Source of the DNA: Fulvimarina sp.
GTDB taxonomy: Bacteria > Pseudomonadota > Alphaproteobacteria > Rhizobiales > Rhizobiaceae
DNA length: 64,000 bases
NCBI GenBank assembly: GCA_002700095.1
Contig: PACL01000077.1
Coordinates: 10,791 to 74,790 of the forward strand
Direction of reading: 5' to 3'
Shown here: piece after piece, positions 17,685-27,823 of the stretch
Position numbering within the stretch: position 1 is the first letter of the stretch
How the letters are laid out: every line of letters begins with the position of its first letter
Notes under the pieces: generated by a model
The model's database searches: none
Told to the model about the DNA's origin: nothing
The model's input: only the letters and a program-made list of their open reading frames with translations
Program-made: the position numbers and the translations under genes

Positions 17685-17745
17685 GGTCCCCGCCCCTGCC
17701 TCTCTCTCTCTCTGTTCCTGACCCTCGGTGCTGGAGCCTCAGGCC

Positions 17746-18738
<993 letters not shown>

Positions 18739-19139
18739 GATTTCCTCCGTTGTTTGCCCGGCGCAGGTCGTGACCTGCCCGTCAGCTGATGCGATCCTTG
18801 CGACGACCTCCGGGGATGATGCCGGATGGCGGGATCCGTCGCAGGGGGCTGCCTCGCGGCATATGTGGGCGCGATGACGGGGATGCCGCCCGGACCATGC
18901 GTCGAAACGTCGCTCGGCATCGAACATAGGGCACCGTCGGGGCAGCTTGGAGGCCGATTATTCCAAAGCGCCGGGACTTGCGGGAACGGCTTTGCCCGGC
19001 GGCACCTCCAGCCGGCGATGCGCATGCTTAATTCTTGATTCAAACTGCAGGATCGCGCGAACGGCGATGTTAGGAAAATCGGTGCAGCGTCCGCTGATCG
19101 CGCCGCAACCATCAATCTTTGCCGTTTCAGGATGATCTC
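18739..19139. other. Divergent intergenic region between cysK and GGDEF gene
   Basis: This 401-base gap lies between divergent genes. Around 19028-19043 an A/T-richer patch with the small palindrome TTGATTCAA may belong to the GGDEF promoter. I see no gene and no well-spaced promoter pair. Confidence 0.4.
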
Positions 19140-19940
19140 ATGCAGCAGCCAAACGAACGCATGAAAGCAGTCTTCGGAGAATTCGTCCTTCTCGTCATCG
19201 TGACGACGCTCGCGGTGGCGGCGCTCTCCCTGTGGTTCTTCCGCTCCTTCGGCGAAGCGGTGATGATGCCGGCCGTCGGCTTCACCGTCGCGGTGACGGC
19301 GGCGAGCGCCCTGCCCTATCTCGCCTATCTCGTCTTCCGGGTCGCCTCGCTGCATGCCGACAATGACGGCCTGATGCGCGCGGCACACACCGACCGGCTG
19401 ACCGGCGTCCTCAATCGACAGGGCTTCGAGAAGGTCTTCCGCAACCACCTGCGCTCGCTGGTCGGTCAGTCCGACAAGGGCCTGATGCTGCTGATCATCG
19501 ATGCCGACCACTTCAAGCGCATCAACGACCGGCTGGGGCACCCGGTGGGCGACATCGCCCTGAAGAAGATCGCCGGCACGCTGAAGAAGCTCGTCCGCCA
19601 GAGCGACGCCGTCGGCCGTCTCGGCGGCGAGGAGTTCGTCGTCTCGCTGCCCTGCGGCACCCCCGAGCAGGGCGAAAAGGTGGCCGAGCGGCTGCGCATG
19701 GCGATCAACCGGCTCCATGTCGGCTCGGGCAAGAACGGCGCGCAGCTGTCGGTGTCGATCGGCGGCGTCTTCATGCGCACGCCGCAGCCTTTCGACCGGA
19801 TCTACGAGGCGGCCGACGCCAATCTCTACCGATCCAAGGAAGGCGGCCGCAACCGCTGCACCATCGCCTCCATCGCAGCACAAGGCCGTGGCCGGCTGCG
19901 CGGGCTGGAAGGCCCGGCAGCGTCGCAGACGGCCGGCTGA
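19140..19940 (+). CDS. Membrane diguanylate cyclase (GGDEF)
   Basis: A 266-residue protein that should make cyclic di-GMP from GTP. Two transmembrane helices (about 14-34 and 43-66) anchor a cytoplasmic GGDEF domain (about 75-245). The active-site loop is GGEEF (162-166), a functional variant, and the product-inhibition site RQSD lies exactly five residues before it (153-156). The metal and GTP region LLIIDADHFKRINDRLGH is intact. Only about four residues are periplasmic between the helices, so sensing is likely to occur within the membrane. The ATG at 19140 has AGGA seven bases upstream. It is monocistronic and divergent from cysK. Confidence 0.93.
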   Translation: MQQPNERMKAVFGEFVLLVIVTTLAVAALSLWFFRSFGEAVMMPAVGFTVAVTAASALPYLAYLVFRVASLHADNDGLMRAAHTDRLTGVLNRQGFEKVFRNHLRSLVGQSDKGLMLLIIDADHFKRINDRLGHPVGDIALKKIAGTLKKLVRQSDAVGRLGGEEFVVSLPCGTPEQGEKVAERLRMAINRLHVGSGKNGAQLSVSIGGVFMRTPQPFDRIYEAADANLYRSKEGGRNRCTIASIAAQGRGRLRGLEGPAASQTAG

Positions 19941-20012
19941 GGGCGGACCGCCTGAAGCACGATCCGCATCGCATAGCGGTGCGGATCCGGCGTTGTCATC
20001 GTCCGAACGCGA

Positions 20013-20510
20013 CTACCGGCTGCCGGTCGAGCCGAACCCGTCGGCGCCCCTCGTGGTATCCGAAAGACCATCGACCAGCGTGAATTCGGCCCGGGTGACC
20101 GGGGCGATCACGGCCTGGGCGATGCGGTCGCCGGCGGCGATGGTCACGGCGTCATCGCCGAGATTGACCAAGAGCACCTTCACCTCGCCGCGATAATCCG
20201 CATCGACCGTGCCGGGGGCGTTGAGCACCGTGACGCCGTGCTTTGCGGCCAGGCCGGAGCGCGGCCGGATCTGCATCTCGAAGCCCACCGGCAGTTCGAC
20301 GGCCAGCCCCGTCGGCACCATCGCCCGCGCACCCGGCACGAGCGTCAGCGGCGCGTCGAGGCAGGCGCGAAGATCCGCCCCGGCGGCGCCCGCGCTGGCA
20401 TAGGCCGGAAGCGCCACCTCAGCACCTTCGCCGCCCGAGGCTCCCGCGCCGCCGGCGCCAAGCCGCATGACGCGGACCGTCACCCGTCGCTCCGTCGTGT
20501 CCTGCGTCAT
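20013..20510 (-). CDS. dut: dUTP diphosphatase
   Basis: A 165-residue trimeric dUTPase that removes dUTP and supplies dUMP for thymidylate synthesis. All five motifs are present: [44 protein letters not shown] and the C-terminal flexible [10 protein letters not shown]. The Gly/Ala-rich segment near residues 18-30 is slightly longer than usual. Its ATG overlaps the coaBC stop by four bases (ATGA), so translation is probably coupled. The pairing of coaBC and dut is widely conserved in proteobacteria. Here it is the last gene of a four-gene overlapping chain starting with vapB. Confidence 0.95.
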   Translation of the reverse strand: MTQDTTERRVTVRVMRLGAGGAGASGGEGAEVALPAYASAGAAGADLRACLDAPLTLVPGARAMVPTGLAVELPVGFEMQIRPRSGLAAKHGVTVLNAPGTVDADYRGEVKVLLVNLGDDAVTIAAGDRIAQAVIAPVTRAEFTLVDGLSDTTRGADGFGSTGSR

Positions 20511-21739
20511 TGGGTCTCCGTGCGTCCGAGCCTCGCCGCGATCCAGTCGGCGAGGCGGGTGGCGGCGGCCTCCTTGGCCAAGGTCGGCCAGTCCTCGACG
20601 CCCTCTGCCGTGACGAGGCGGATGGTGTTCTCTGCTCCCCCCATGACGCCGCCGCCGATGCCGGGTCCTGGCGAAACGTCATTGGCGAGGATCGCGTCGG
20701 CGCCCTTGCGGGCAAGCTTGCCGCGGGCATTGGCGAGAAGATCGTCGGTCTCGGCGGCAAAGCCGATCACCAGGCCCGGGCGCCTGTCGTGATGGCCGAC
20801 GGTCGAGAGAATGTCGGGATTCTCCGCCAGCGCCAAAGCCGGTGGCCCGTCGCCGGTCTTCTTGATCTTGCGGGAACTCTCGGCGGCGACCCGCCAGTCG
20901 GCGACGGCGGCGACGAAGACGGCGATGTCGGCCGGCAGCGCCGCCTCGACGGCGGTCAGCATCTCGGCCGCCGTCTCGACGTGCCGGACTGCGATGTCGC
21001 GGGGATCGGCGAGCGTCACCGGGCCGGAAACAAGCGTGACGCGGGCGCCGGCATCGCGCAGCGCCGCGGCGATGGCGTGGCCCTGACGCCCGGAAGAGCG
21101 GTTGGCGATGTAGCGCACCGGATCGATCGGCTCATGGGTGGGACCGGAGGTCACGATGGCGGAGAGGCCGGCCAGAGGCCGCCTGCGCGGTGCGAGCAAG
21201 GCTTCGGCGGCCGCGACGATCTCCAGCGGCTCGGCCATGCGGCCGGTTCCCGCCTCGCCCTTTTCCGCCATCTCGCCGCTGCCGGGCCCGACGAAGGCGA
21301 TCCGGTCGTCGAGGAGACGCTGGTGATTGCGGCGGGTCGCCGGGTGGTCCCACATCGCCGGGTTCATCGCCGGCGCCATCAGGACCGGCGCGCGGGTGGC
21401 GAGAAGGATCGCGCCGGCCAGATCCTCGGCGAGGCCATTGGCGACGCGGGCCATGCGATCGGCGGTCGCCGGCGCGACAAGGACGAGGTCGTGCTCGCGG
21501 GCGAGCCGGATGTGGCCGACGTCCTGCTCGTCCTCCCGGTCGAAGAGATCGGAGTAGACCCTGCTGGCGGCGAGCGCGCCGACCGACAGCGGCGTGACGA
21601 ACTGCGCCGCCGCCCCGGTCATCACCGGGGTGACGGCGGCGCCCCGTTCGCGCAGCCGCCGAATGAGATCGAGGCACTTGTAGGCCGCGATGCCGCCGCC
21701 GACGATCAGGAGAACGCGCTTTCCGGACAAGGAGCTCAT
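20507..21739 (-). CDS. coaBC: Bifunctional phosphopantothenoylcysteine decarboxylase/synthetase
   Basis: A 410-residue CoA-biosynthesis enzyme. The N-terminal CoaC flavoprotein half (about 1-185) has [19 protein letters not shown], a catalytic His region [19 protein letters not shown] and the substrate-recognition APAMNPAMW. The C-terminal CoaB half (about 190-405) has [20 protein letters not shown] and the CTP/phosphopantothenate region. It joins cysteine to 4'-phosphopantothenate and decarboxylates the product. ATG 21739 overlaps the vapC stop by four bases, and its own stop overlaps dut by four. Both halves look intact. Confidence 0.95.
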   Translation of the reverse strand: MSSLSGKRVLLIVGGGIAAYKCLDLIRRLRERGAAVTPVMTGAAAQFVTPLSVGALAASRVYSDLFDREDEQDVGHIRLAREHDLVLVAPATADRMARVANGLAEDLAGAILLATRAPVLMAPAMNPAMWDHPATRRNHQRLLDDRIAFVGPGSGEMAEKGEAGTGRMAEPLEIVAAAEALLAPRRRPLAGLSAIVTSGPTHEPIDPVRYIANRSSGRQGHAIAAALRDAGARVTLVSGPVTLADPRDIAVRHVETAAEMLTAVEAALPADIAVFVAAVADWRVAAESSRKIKKTGDGPPALALAENPDILSTVGHHDRRPGLVIGFAAETDDLLANARGKLARKGADAILANDVSPGPGIGGGVMGGAENTIRLVTAEGVEDWPTLAKEAAATRLADWIAARLGRTETQ

Positions 21740-22134
21740 GCCGAGAGTGCCGCAGTCACGTCCGTCGCGCCGAAGTCGTCGCCCTTGAACAGCAGCGGCG
21801 CTGCGAGGAACACCGCGAGGGCATAGGAGAAGCAGTCGCCGAAATTCAGCTTCGCCGGACTGCCGGAGCTGCGCCCGTAGCGGCGCCAGGCTTCGGCGGC
21901 GATGGTGGCCTGCGCCTCGGTGAAATCCATGATCTCCAGATCGATCTCTCGCGAAATGTCATTCAAACGGGCCAAGCCGTCATGGCCGAACCTGCCGGTC
22001 ACGACGATCGAAACTTCGAGCAGCGTCGCTGCCGACATGGCCACGTCGTTCGTCAGCATGACCCGCGTGAAGTCGGCTGCCTCCGCCTCGGCCGCCACCA
22101 GCGCGAACAGGGCGGAGCTGTCCACGACGATCAC
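21736..22134 (-). CDS. vapC: PIN-domain toxin VapC
   Basis: A 132-residue PIN-domain ribonuclease toxin. The first acidic residue is in MIVVDSSALFAL (D5); an acidic residue follows in AATLLEVSIV; and the C-terminal acidic cluster LNFGDCFSYALA and LLFKGDDFGATD completes the Mg-binding site. This is the standard VapC architecture, so it probably cleaves a specific RNA when unrestrained. The start is GTG at 22134, overlapping the vapB stop by four bases. Its stop overlaps the coaBC start by four bases, so expression of the essential coaBC-dut pair may be tied to the toxin-antitoxin unit. Confidence 0.92.
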   Translation of the reverse strand: MIVVDSSALFALVAAEAEAADFTRVMLTNDVAMSAATLLEVSIVVTGRFGHDGLARLNDISREIDLEIMDFTEAQATIAAEAWRRYGRSSGSPAKLNFGDCFSYALAVFLAAPLLFKGDDFGATDVTAALSA

Positions 22135-22436
22135 TCGACGAAGTTCCAGAGTGCGTCGGTCTCGGCCTTCTGGTCGAACGGCCAGTCGGGCTTGCGTCCC
22201 AGCGCGAGGATCCGCCGCAGTCGCCGCTCCTTGTCATCATCCCAGCCCTGCGTCGGCCTGCGGTCGCTCGACTGGACCGGCGCATCGTCCGGCGTCTCGC
22301 CCGCCGGTTTCTCCAGTGTCTTCACCGCGATCAGCGCCCGCGCCTCCTCGGCCGGCGAGCGGCCGTGTCTGGCCGCACGCGCCGTCAGGCGCTGCATCAC
22401 CTCGTCGTCGAGGTCGTCGATCGTCAGGCTCGCCAT
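22131..22436 (-). CDS. vapB: Ribbon-helix-helix antitoxin VapB (FitA-type)
   Basis: A 101-residue antitoxin. The N-terminus MASLTIDDLDDEVMQRLTAR followed by ARHGRSPAEEARALI is a FitA-type ribbon-helix-helix DNA-binding domain. The C-terminal half (about 45-101), ending DWPFDQKAETDALWNFVE, is the acidic, aromatic segment that would neutralise VapC. Such antitoxins repress their own promoter, so the region just upstream (22437-22524) probably holds the operator. GGGAGG lies before the ATG. It is the first gene of the vapB-vapC-coaBC-dut chain. Confidence 0.9.
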   Translation of the reverse strand: MASLTIDDLDDEVMQRLTARAARHGRSPAEEARALIAVKTLEKPAGETPDDAPVQSSDRRPTQGWDDDKERRLRRILALGRKPDWPFDQKAETDALWNFVE

Positions 22437-22524
22437 CGCATCCTCCCTGAGGGCTGAACGCTCGTCTTTCCTCTCTAGCCTCGGCCTTGCGGCGGAGCAA
22501 CGCCGACCTCAGCCGAAGACGTCC

Positions 22525-22630
22525 CTAGAGCGGGATGGCTTTTCCTCGAATCGCCATGCCGCTCTAGCTTTTTGATCCCGCATGATCTTTTTCCGAGAGC
22601 CGGCAACCACCTCTCGGGATCATGCTCTAG
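22525..22630. repeat. Palindromic intergenic repeat, double hairpin
   Basis: Two adjacent inverted repeats are present. The first runs from CTAGAGCGGGATGGC to GCCATGCCGCTCTAG (22525-22566). The second pairs GCATGATC and CCGAGAG with CTCTCGGGATCATGC (about 22580-22625). The right end supplies the TAG stop of ubiB (22629-22627). The GATCATGCTCTAG end matches a repeat common in Hyphomicrobiales, and a relative lies at 63914-64000. Confidence 0.8.
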
Positions 22631-24213
22631 CCGAAGACCAGGGCGGCGGCGATCACCATCAGCGTGCCGGCGATCACCCAGCGCTCGACATGGCCGAGGA
22701 TGATGCTGGCCTTGCCGTCCTGGACGAGGTCCTTCAGCGTGTCGTCGTTGAGGCGGATGCCGTTCTCGATCAGCTCGGGCAATTCGCGGCCGAGGACCTC
22801 GAGGCCGACGGCGAGTTCCGGCGCCTTGCGCAGGAGCTTCAACCCGGCCTGGATGCCGTCCCGGGCTTCCTGCAGCTTGGCGGCGGGGCCGAGCTCGGCG
22901 AGGATGTAGTCGGAGACCACCGGCTCGGCCGCCACCCACATGTTGAACTTCGGGTCGAAGGTGCGGGCGACGCCCTCGACGACCACCATGGTCTTCTGCA
23001 GGAGGACGAGTTCCGGCCGCGTCTGCATCTCGAAGAGTTCGGTCACCTCGAACAGGAGCGTCAGGAGGTGACCCATCGAGATGGTCTCGGCGGGCTGGCC
23101 GTAGATCGGCTCGCCGATCGCCCGCAGCGCCTGGGCGAAGCTCGCCACGTCCTGGTTGCGCGGCACGTAGCCGGCCTCGAAATGCAGCTCCGCCACCCGC
23201 CGGTAGTCGCGCTTGATGAAGCCGTAGAGGATCTCGGCGAGGAAGCGCTTGGAATCCCGGCTGAGCCGGCCGACGATGCCGAGATCGACGGCGACGATGG
23301 TGCCGTCGGGGGCGACGAACAGGTTGCCCTGGTGCATGTCGGCATGGAAGAAGCCGTCGCGCATGGCATGGCGCAGGAACGACTGGACGACGGTGACGCC
23401 GATCTGCTTGGTGTCGTGGCCGGCGGCGACGATGCCGGCGACGTCGCTGAGCTTGAGGCCGTCGATCCACTCCATGGTGATGACGTCGCGGCCGGTGCGC
23501 TCCCAGTCGATCGCCGGCACCCGGAAGCCCTGGTCGCGGGCGACGTTCTCGGCCATTTCGGAGGAGGCCGCCGCCTCCAGCCGCAGATCCATCTCGATGC
23601 GGGTCGACTGGGTCAGCGTCTCGACGACGGCAACGGGCCGCAGCCGCCGGGACGCCCGCACGAAGCGCTCCAGGAACCGGGCGATGAAGGCGAAGGTCTC
23701 GAGCTCGCGGCGGAACCTAGCCCGGATCCCCGGCCGGATCACCTTGACCGCGGCGAAATGCTCGCCGCCGTCGCGGCTGCGCACGCGGGCCTTGTAGACC
23801 TGCGCGATCGAGGCGGCGCCGACCACCTCGCCGAGATCGATGAACAGCTCGTCGATCGAGCGCCCGAGGGTGGTCTCGATCTCGGCGACGGCGAGCCGGT
23901 GGTCGAAGGGCGGCACCTTGTCCTGCAGCGCGCCGAGCTCGCCGGCGATGTCGGCGCCGACGATGTCGGGGCGTGTCGCGAGGAACTGCCCGAGCTTGAC
24001 ATAGGAGGGGCCGAGCCGGTGCAGCGCCCGCGACAGCCGGTCCGAGCGCGCCTGGTTCTTCGCCGAACGGCGCTCCAGAAGCCGCGCGGCGCGATGCAGG
24101 AGCGCCGGCACCGGCGGCAGTCCTTCGGAGGGAAAGGCGCCGACGACGCCCTCGCGCGCCAGCACGAAGCAGGCCCTCAACAGCGCGAACGTCCCGGTTA
24201 CTGGATTTGCCAC
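22627..24213 (-). CDS. ubiB: UbiB-family atypical kinase, ubiquinone biosynthesis
   Basis: A 528-residue membrane-associated ADCK/UbiB protein needed for ubiquinone synthesis, thought to act as an ATPase that helps extract lipid precursors. The invariant KxGQ motif is in SYVKLGQFLATRPD. The Ala-rich loop is in VVGAASIAQVYKA, the ATP-binding Lys in FAAVKVIRPGI, the catalytic loop is HADMHQGN and the metal motif AVDLGIVG. The C-terminus has at least one transmembrane helix (about 511-527). The start is GTG 24213 with AAAGAGA upstream. It follows ubiE by about 120 bp on the same strand, the usual pairing. Its stop codon lies inside a palindromic repeat. Confidence 0.94.
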   Translation of the reverse strand: MANPVTGTFALLRACFVLAREGVVGAFPSEGLPPVPALLHRAARLLERRSAKNQARSDRLSRALHRLGPSYVKLGQFLATRPDIVGADIAGELGALQDKVPPFDHRLAVAEIETTLGRSIDELFIDLGEVVGAASIAQVYKARVRSRDGGEHFAAVKVIRPGIRARFRRELETFAFIARFLERFVRASRRLRPVAVVETLTQSTRIEMDLRLEAAASSEMAENVARDQGFRVPAIDWERTGRDVITMEWIDGLKLSDVAGIVAAGHDTKQIGVTVVQSFLRHAMRDGFFHADMHQGNLFVAPDGTIVAVDLGIVGRLSRDSKRFLAEILYGFIKRDYRRVAELHFEAGYVPRNQDVASFAQALRAIGEPIYGQPAETISMGHLLTLLFEVTELFEMQTRPELVLLQKTMVVVEGVARTFDPKFNMWVAAEPVVSDYILAELGPAAKLQEARDGIQAGLKLLRKAPELAVGLEVLGRELPELIENGIRLNDDTLKDLVQDGKASIILGHVERWVIAGTLMVIAAALVFG

Positions 24214-24336
24214 GGATCTCTTTGCTCGGTCGCGCCGGCGGGGGCCGCGTTCAAGACGAACCGCCGACCCTCACCCGTTCTGTTCCACTCGATCGATCGA
24301 TGCGGGGCGCCCGGCCCCTTCTGTCCGATCATCGCC

Positions 24337-25116
24337 TCAGAGCTTCCATCCCGAATGGATGGCCGCGATGCCGCCGGACAGGTTGCGGTAGGCGACCCGC
24401 TCGAAGCCGGCCTGCCGGATGGTGGCGGCGAAATTCGTCTGGTTGGGGAAGCGCCGGATCGATTCGACCAGATACTCGTATGATTCCCGGTCGTTGGCCA
24501 CCATCTCGCCGATCCGCGGAATCGCCTTGAACGACCAGGCGTCATAGATCTTCTCGAGCACCGGCAGCTCGACTTCGGAGAATTCCAGGCAGAGAAACCG
24601 GCCGCCGGGCTTCAGCACGCGGTAGGCCTCCTCCAGCGCCGTGCCGATGCGCGGCACGTTGCGGATGCCGAAGGCGATCGTATAGGCGTCGAAATGGTTG
24701 TCCGGCAGCGGCAGCTTCTCGGCGTTGCCTTCCAGGAAGGCGAGGTTTTCGGAGAGCTTGCGCTTGATCGCCCGCTCCGCGCCGACGCCGAGCATCGAGG
24801 CATTGATGTCGACGACGGTGCCCTGCGCCCGGCCGCGCGAGGCATCGACGATGCGGAAGGCGACGTCGCCGGTGCCGCCGGCAACGTCGACGAAGCGGAA
24901 TTCCGGCCGGTGCGGCGGGCTCAGCCAGGCGACCATCGCCGCCTTCCAGGCCCGGTGCATGCCGCCCGACATCAGGTCGTTCATCAGGTCGTAGCGCTCG
25001 GCCACCCGGTGGAACACGGCATTGACCCGCTCCTGCTTCTCGGCGCCGCCGCCGACGGTCGCAAAGCCGTAGGCGGTCTCCATGGCATCGGCTGCGGTGG
25101 CGCGCGATTGCGACAT
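24337..25116 (-). CDS. ubiE: Ubiquinone/menaquinone C-methyltransferase UbiE
   Basis: A 259-residue SAM-dependent methyltransferase that methylates the quinone ring in ubiquinone synthesis. Motif I is [15 protein letters not shown]. The family signatures [17 protein letters not shown] and [13 protein letters not shown] are both present, as is the conserved C-terminal end [15 protein letters not shown] chose ATG 25116, which has AAGG about nine bases upstream and gives the usual length; in-frame ATGs upstream add a non-conserved arginine-rich leader. It is divergent from mutM with a 180-bp promoter region and lies directly upstream of ubiB. Confidence 0.95.
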   Translation of the reverse strand: MSQSRATAADAMETAYGFATVGGGAEKQERVNAVFHRVAERYDLMNDLMSGGMHRAWKAAMVAWLSPPHRPEFRFVDVAGGTGDVAFRIVDASRGRAQGTVVDINASMLGVGAERAIKRKLSENLAFLEGNAEKLPLPDNHFDAYTIAFGIRNVPRIGTALEEAYRVLKPGGRFLCLEFSEVELPVLEKIYDAWSFKAIPRIGEMVANDRESYEYLVESIRRFPNQTNFAATIRQAGFERVAYRNLSGGIAAIHSGWKL

Positions 25117-25295
25117 GACGTTTGACCTTACATTGCAACGCATCGGCTCGATGCGGATATTGCGGGCACCGTGCTGGACACCTGCCGCCTTGTATGAAGA
25201 CGGGTCGGCGGGCGACACGGGGGTAGCGGCTTCTGCGCGCGGCGCCAAGGGGCGATGCGAGAACGCCGTCATTCGAGCGAAGGACTTAAGCGAAG

Positions 25296-26189
25296 ATGCC
25301 GGAATTACCAGAGGTGGAGACCGTGCGGCGCGGGCTCGAACCGGTCATGGCGGGCGCCCGCGTCGAGGCGGTGGTGGCGGCGCGGCCGGACCTGCGCTTC
25401 CCCTTGCCGGAAAACTTCGCCGCACGGCTTCAGGGCCGGCGGATCGAGAGCCTGGGCCGGCGGGCGAAATATCTCCTCGCCGAATTCGAGGGCGGCACGG
25501 TGCTCGCCATGCATCTCGGCATGTCCGGCTCGTTCCGGATCGAGAGCCGGACGGGGACGAGCCTGCCGGGCGTCTTCGTCCATGCCCGCTCGACCGCGAG
25601 GCTCCACGACCATGTCCGCTTCGATCTGACGGAGCCGAACGGCCTGCCGGTGTCGGTGATCTTCAACGATCCGCGGCGCTTCGGCTATATGAGCCTGATC
25701 GAGCGGGAGGACTTCGGCGCCCACCCGCATTTTCGCCGCCTCGGCATCGAGCCGACCGGCAACGCCTTGTCCGGCGAGGCGCTGGCGCCGCTCTTCGCCG
25801 GGCGCGCCGCGCCGCTCAAAGCGGTCCTCCTCGACCAATCGGTGATCGCCGGCCTCGGCAACATCTATGTCTGCGAGGCGCTGTGGCGGGCGAGGCTGTC
25901 GCCGCGCCGCGCCGCCGGCACGCTGGTGAGCGCGAAGGGCGTCGCGACAAAACGGCTCGAAGCACTTGCCGAACACATTCGCGAGACCATCGCCGACGCC
26001 ATCGCCGCCGGTGGCTCGTCGCTGCGCGACTACCGCCAGGCGGACGGCTCGCTCGGCTATTTCCAGCACTCCTTCGCCGTCTATGACCGCGAGGACGAGC
26101 CCTGCCCTCGCCCCACCTGCCGAGGGGTGGTGAAGCGCATCGTACAGTCGGGACGGTCGACCTTCTTCTGCCCGATCTGCCAGAGATAG
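25296..26189 (+). CDS. mutM: Formamidopyrimidine-DNA glycosylase
   Basis: A 297-residue bifunctional glycosylase/AP lyase that excises 8-oxoguanine and formamidopyrimidines. The N-terminal PELPEVET places the catalytic proline at residue 2 and glutamate at residue 3. The helix-two-turn-helix lies around [20 protein letters not shown]. The C-terminal zinc finger CPRPTC ... FFCPICQR is complete (CX4C and CX2C). The start is fixed by the requirement for Pro after the initiator Met. It is divergent from ubiE and followed 135 bp later by an enoyl-CoA hydratase gene, the standard order in the order Hyphomicrobiales. Confidence 0.96.
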   Translation: MPELPEVETVRRGLEPVMAGARVEAVVAARPDLRFPLPENFAARLQGRRIESLGRRAKYLLAEFEGGTVLAMHLGMSGSFRIESRTGTSLPGVFVHARSTARLHDHVRFDLTEPNGLPVSVIFNDPRRFGYMSLIEREDFGAHPHFRRLGIEPTGNALSGEALAPLFAGRAAPLKAVLLDQSVIAGLGNIYVCEALWRARLSPRRAAGTLVSAKGVATKRLEALAEHIRETIADAIAAGGSSLRDYRQADGSLGYFQHSFAVYDREDEPCPRPTCRGVVKRIVQSGRSTFFCPICQR

Positions 26190-26324
26190 CGGTGGCAAAC
26201 CCCGCCCCTGCCGGCCGCGGCCCTGTGCCGACGGGCCGTATTGCGTTCGCCCGCCTGATCGTTCAAGCATGGTGACGACCCGCGTCGTCGACCCGTTCGA
26301 CGCCCGTCGATCCGGTGGAGCGCC

Positions 26325-27098
26325 ATGAGCTATGAAACGATCAAGGTCGAGACCCGCGGCCGCGTCGGTCTTCTGACCTTCAACCGTCCGAAGGCGCTGA
26401 ACGCGCTGAGCCAGCAGACGATGCGCGAGGTGGTGCAGGCGCTGAAGGGTTTCCAGGCCGACGCCAGGATCGGCGCGGTGGTCCTGACCGGGTCGGAGAA
26501 GGCCTTCGCCGCCGGCGCCGACATCAAGGACATGCAGGGCATGGACTTCACCGACGCCCTGTCGGCGGATCTCTGGGGCGAGTGGGAAGACCTCGGCGAA
26601 TTCCGCAAGCCGACGGTCGCCGCGGTTGCCGGCTATGCGCTCGGCGGCGGCTGCGAGGTGGCGCTGATGTGCGACATCGTGATCGCCGCCGACAATGCCA
26701 AGTTCGGCCAGCCGGAGATCACCCTCGGAGTGATCCCGGGCATGGGCGGCACCCAGCGCCTCGCCCGCTCGATCGGCAAGGCCAAGACCATGGACCTGGT
26801 TCTCACCGGGCGGCTGATGGACGTGCAGGAGGCCGAACGCTGCGGCCTCGTCGCGCGGATCGTGCCCGCCGCGGATCTTCTGGAAGAGGCGCTGCGCACC
26901 GCCGACAAGATCGCCAACTTCTCGCTGCCGGCGGTCATGCTCGCCAAGGAGGCGGTGAACCGGGCCTTCGAGGTGTCGCTGTCGGAGGGGCTGCGATTCG
27001 AACGGCGGGGGTTCCACTCGCTGTTCGCCACCGAGGACCAGAGCGAGGGCATGGAGGCCTTCGTCCAGAAGCGCTCGCCGCAGTTCAAGAATCGCTGA
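26325..27098 (+). CDS. Enoyl-CoA hydratase
   Basis: A 257-residue crotonase-fold hydratase that adds water across 2-enoyl-CoA in fatty-acid or phenylacetate-type oxidation. The two oxyanion-hole regions are [12 protein letters not shown] and [12 protein letters not shown]. The catalytic glutamates are expected in [19 protein letters not shown]. The C-terminus [12 protein letters not shown] is normal. GGAGC precedes the ATG at a workable distance. It stands between mutM and rpsT, without beta-oxidation partners, so its substrate cannot be assigned from context. Confidence 0.92.
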   Translation: MSYETIKVETRGRVGLLTFNRPKALNALSQQTMREVVQALKGFQADARIGAVVLTGSEKAFAAGADIKDMQGMDFTDALSADLWGEWEDLGEFRKPTVAAVAGYALGGGCEVALMCDIVIAADNAKFGQPEITLGVIPGMGGTQRLARSIGKAKTMDLVLTGRLMDVQEAERCGLVARIVPAADLLEEALRTADKIANFSLPAVMLAKEAVNRAFEVSLSEGLRFERRGFHSLFATEDQSEGMEAFVQKRSPQFKNR

Positions 27099-27454
27099 CC
27101 GGTTCGAGAATCGCCAGTTTCAGGATCGCCGGTTCCGGGCTTGCCGGAGCTGGCGATCATCTTCCACCGGCCGGAACGGCCTGCGGACATCCGGCGGCGC
27201 TTGCTGCGACGAGCCGCCGAGGCTGGCTGGGCTTGCTGCCGGTGCAAGCCGACGACGGAACGACGTCTTAGCGGCCGAAGATGGCATCTGAGACAAAACT
27301 TCACCGGGCGGACGGATGTTGACGCATCCCCCTCCAGTCCCTATAAGACGCGCCACTTGGCGGCGTCTTCCGGGCGCCGCCCGTTCTTTTGTGCCGCCGC
27401 ATTTCCATGGTGATTGCCGGCGCTGCGTGGTCCGATCAGGAAAGAGAGACGAAC
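27099..27454. other. rpsT upstream region
   Basis: A 356-base gap holding the rpsT promoter and a leader of about 100 bases. The remaining 220 bp contain repeated CGCCGGTTC-type segments but no gene. Confidence 0.5.
27319..27347 (+). promoter_or_regulatory. Putative housekeeping promoter of rpsT
   Basis: TTGACG (27319-27324) and TATAAG (27342-27347) are separated by exactly 17 bases, close to the housekeeping sigma consensus. Transcription would begin near 27354, giving a 100-base leader before rpsT. Confidence 0.75.
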
Positions 27455-27724
27455 ATGGCCAACACACCCTCGGCCAAGAAGGCGACGCGCAAGATCGCTC
27501 GCCGTACGGCCATCAACGGCGCCCGCCGCTCGCGCGTGCGCACCTTCCTGCGCAAGGTCGAGGAAGCCATCGCTTCCGGCAACAAGGATGCCGCCGTGGA
27601 AGCGTTCCGGGCTGCCGAGCCCGAGATGCGTCGCGCCGCCTCCAAGGGCGTCTTCCACCGCAACACGGTGTCCCGGAAGATCTCGCGCCTGTCGCACCGC
27701 GTGAAGGCGATCGCCGAGGCCTGA
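27455..27724 (+). CDS. rpsT: 30S ribosomal protein S20
   Basis: An 89-residue, strongly basic primary 16S rRNA-binding protein of the small ribosomal subunit. It begins [20 protein letters not shown] and is an all-helical bundle as expected for S20. The length is typical. The start at 27455 has GAAAGAGAG upstream; an in-frame ATG at 27389 would add a non-family leader. A good housekeeping promoter precedes it and an intrinsic terminator begins 25 bp after its stop, so it is monocistronic. S20 is autoregulated in other bacteria; no regulatory RNA structure was identified in the leader here. Confidence 0.96.
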   Translation: MANTPSAKKATRKIARRTAINGARRSRVRTFLRKVEEAIASGNKDAAVEAFRAAEPEMRRAASKGVFHRNTVSRKISRLSHRVKAIAEA

Positions 27725-27748
27725 TCTCGCGACGACGTCTGGCAGATG

Positions 27749-27773
27749 AAAGCCCGGCTCCGGCCGGGCTTTT
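27749..27773 (+). terminator. Rho-independent terminator of rpsT
   Basis: AGCCCGGC (27751-27758) and GCCGGGCT (27763-27770) form a perfect 8-bp stem with a 4-base loop followed by TTT. Confidence 0.85.
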
Positions 27774-27823
27774 CGATTCTCGGGCCGGGCTTTTCGGTTC
27801 TGGGGCCCGGGCTTTTCCGATTT
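27763..27823 (+). repeat. Tandem triplication of the rpsT terminator arm
   Basis: The segment CCGGGCTTTT plus following bases recurs three times, starting at 27764, 27785 and 27807 (periods 21 and 22), with slight divergence (CGATTC, CGGTTC, CCGATT). It looks like local duplication of the 3' half of the terminator. Confidence 0.75.
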
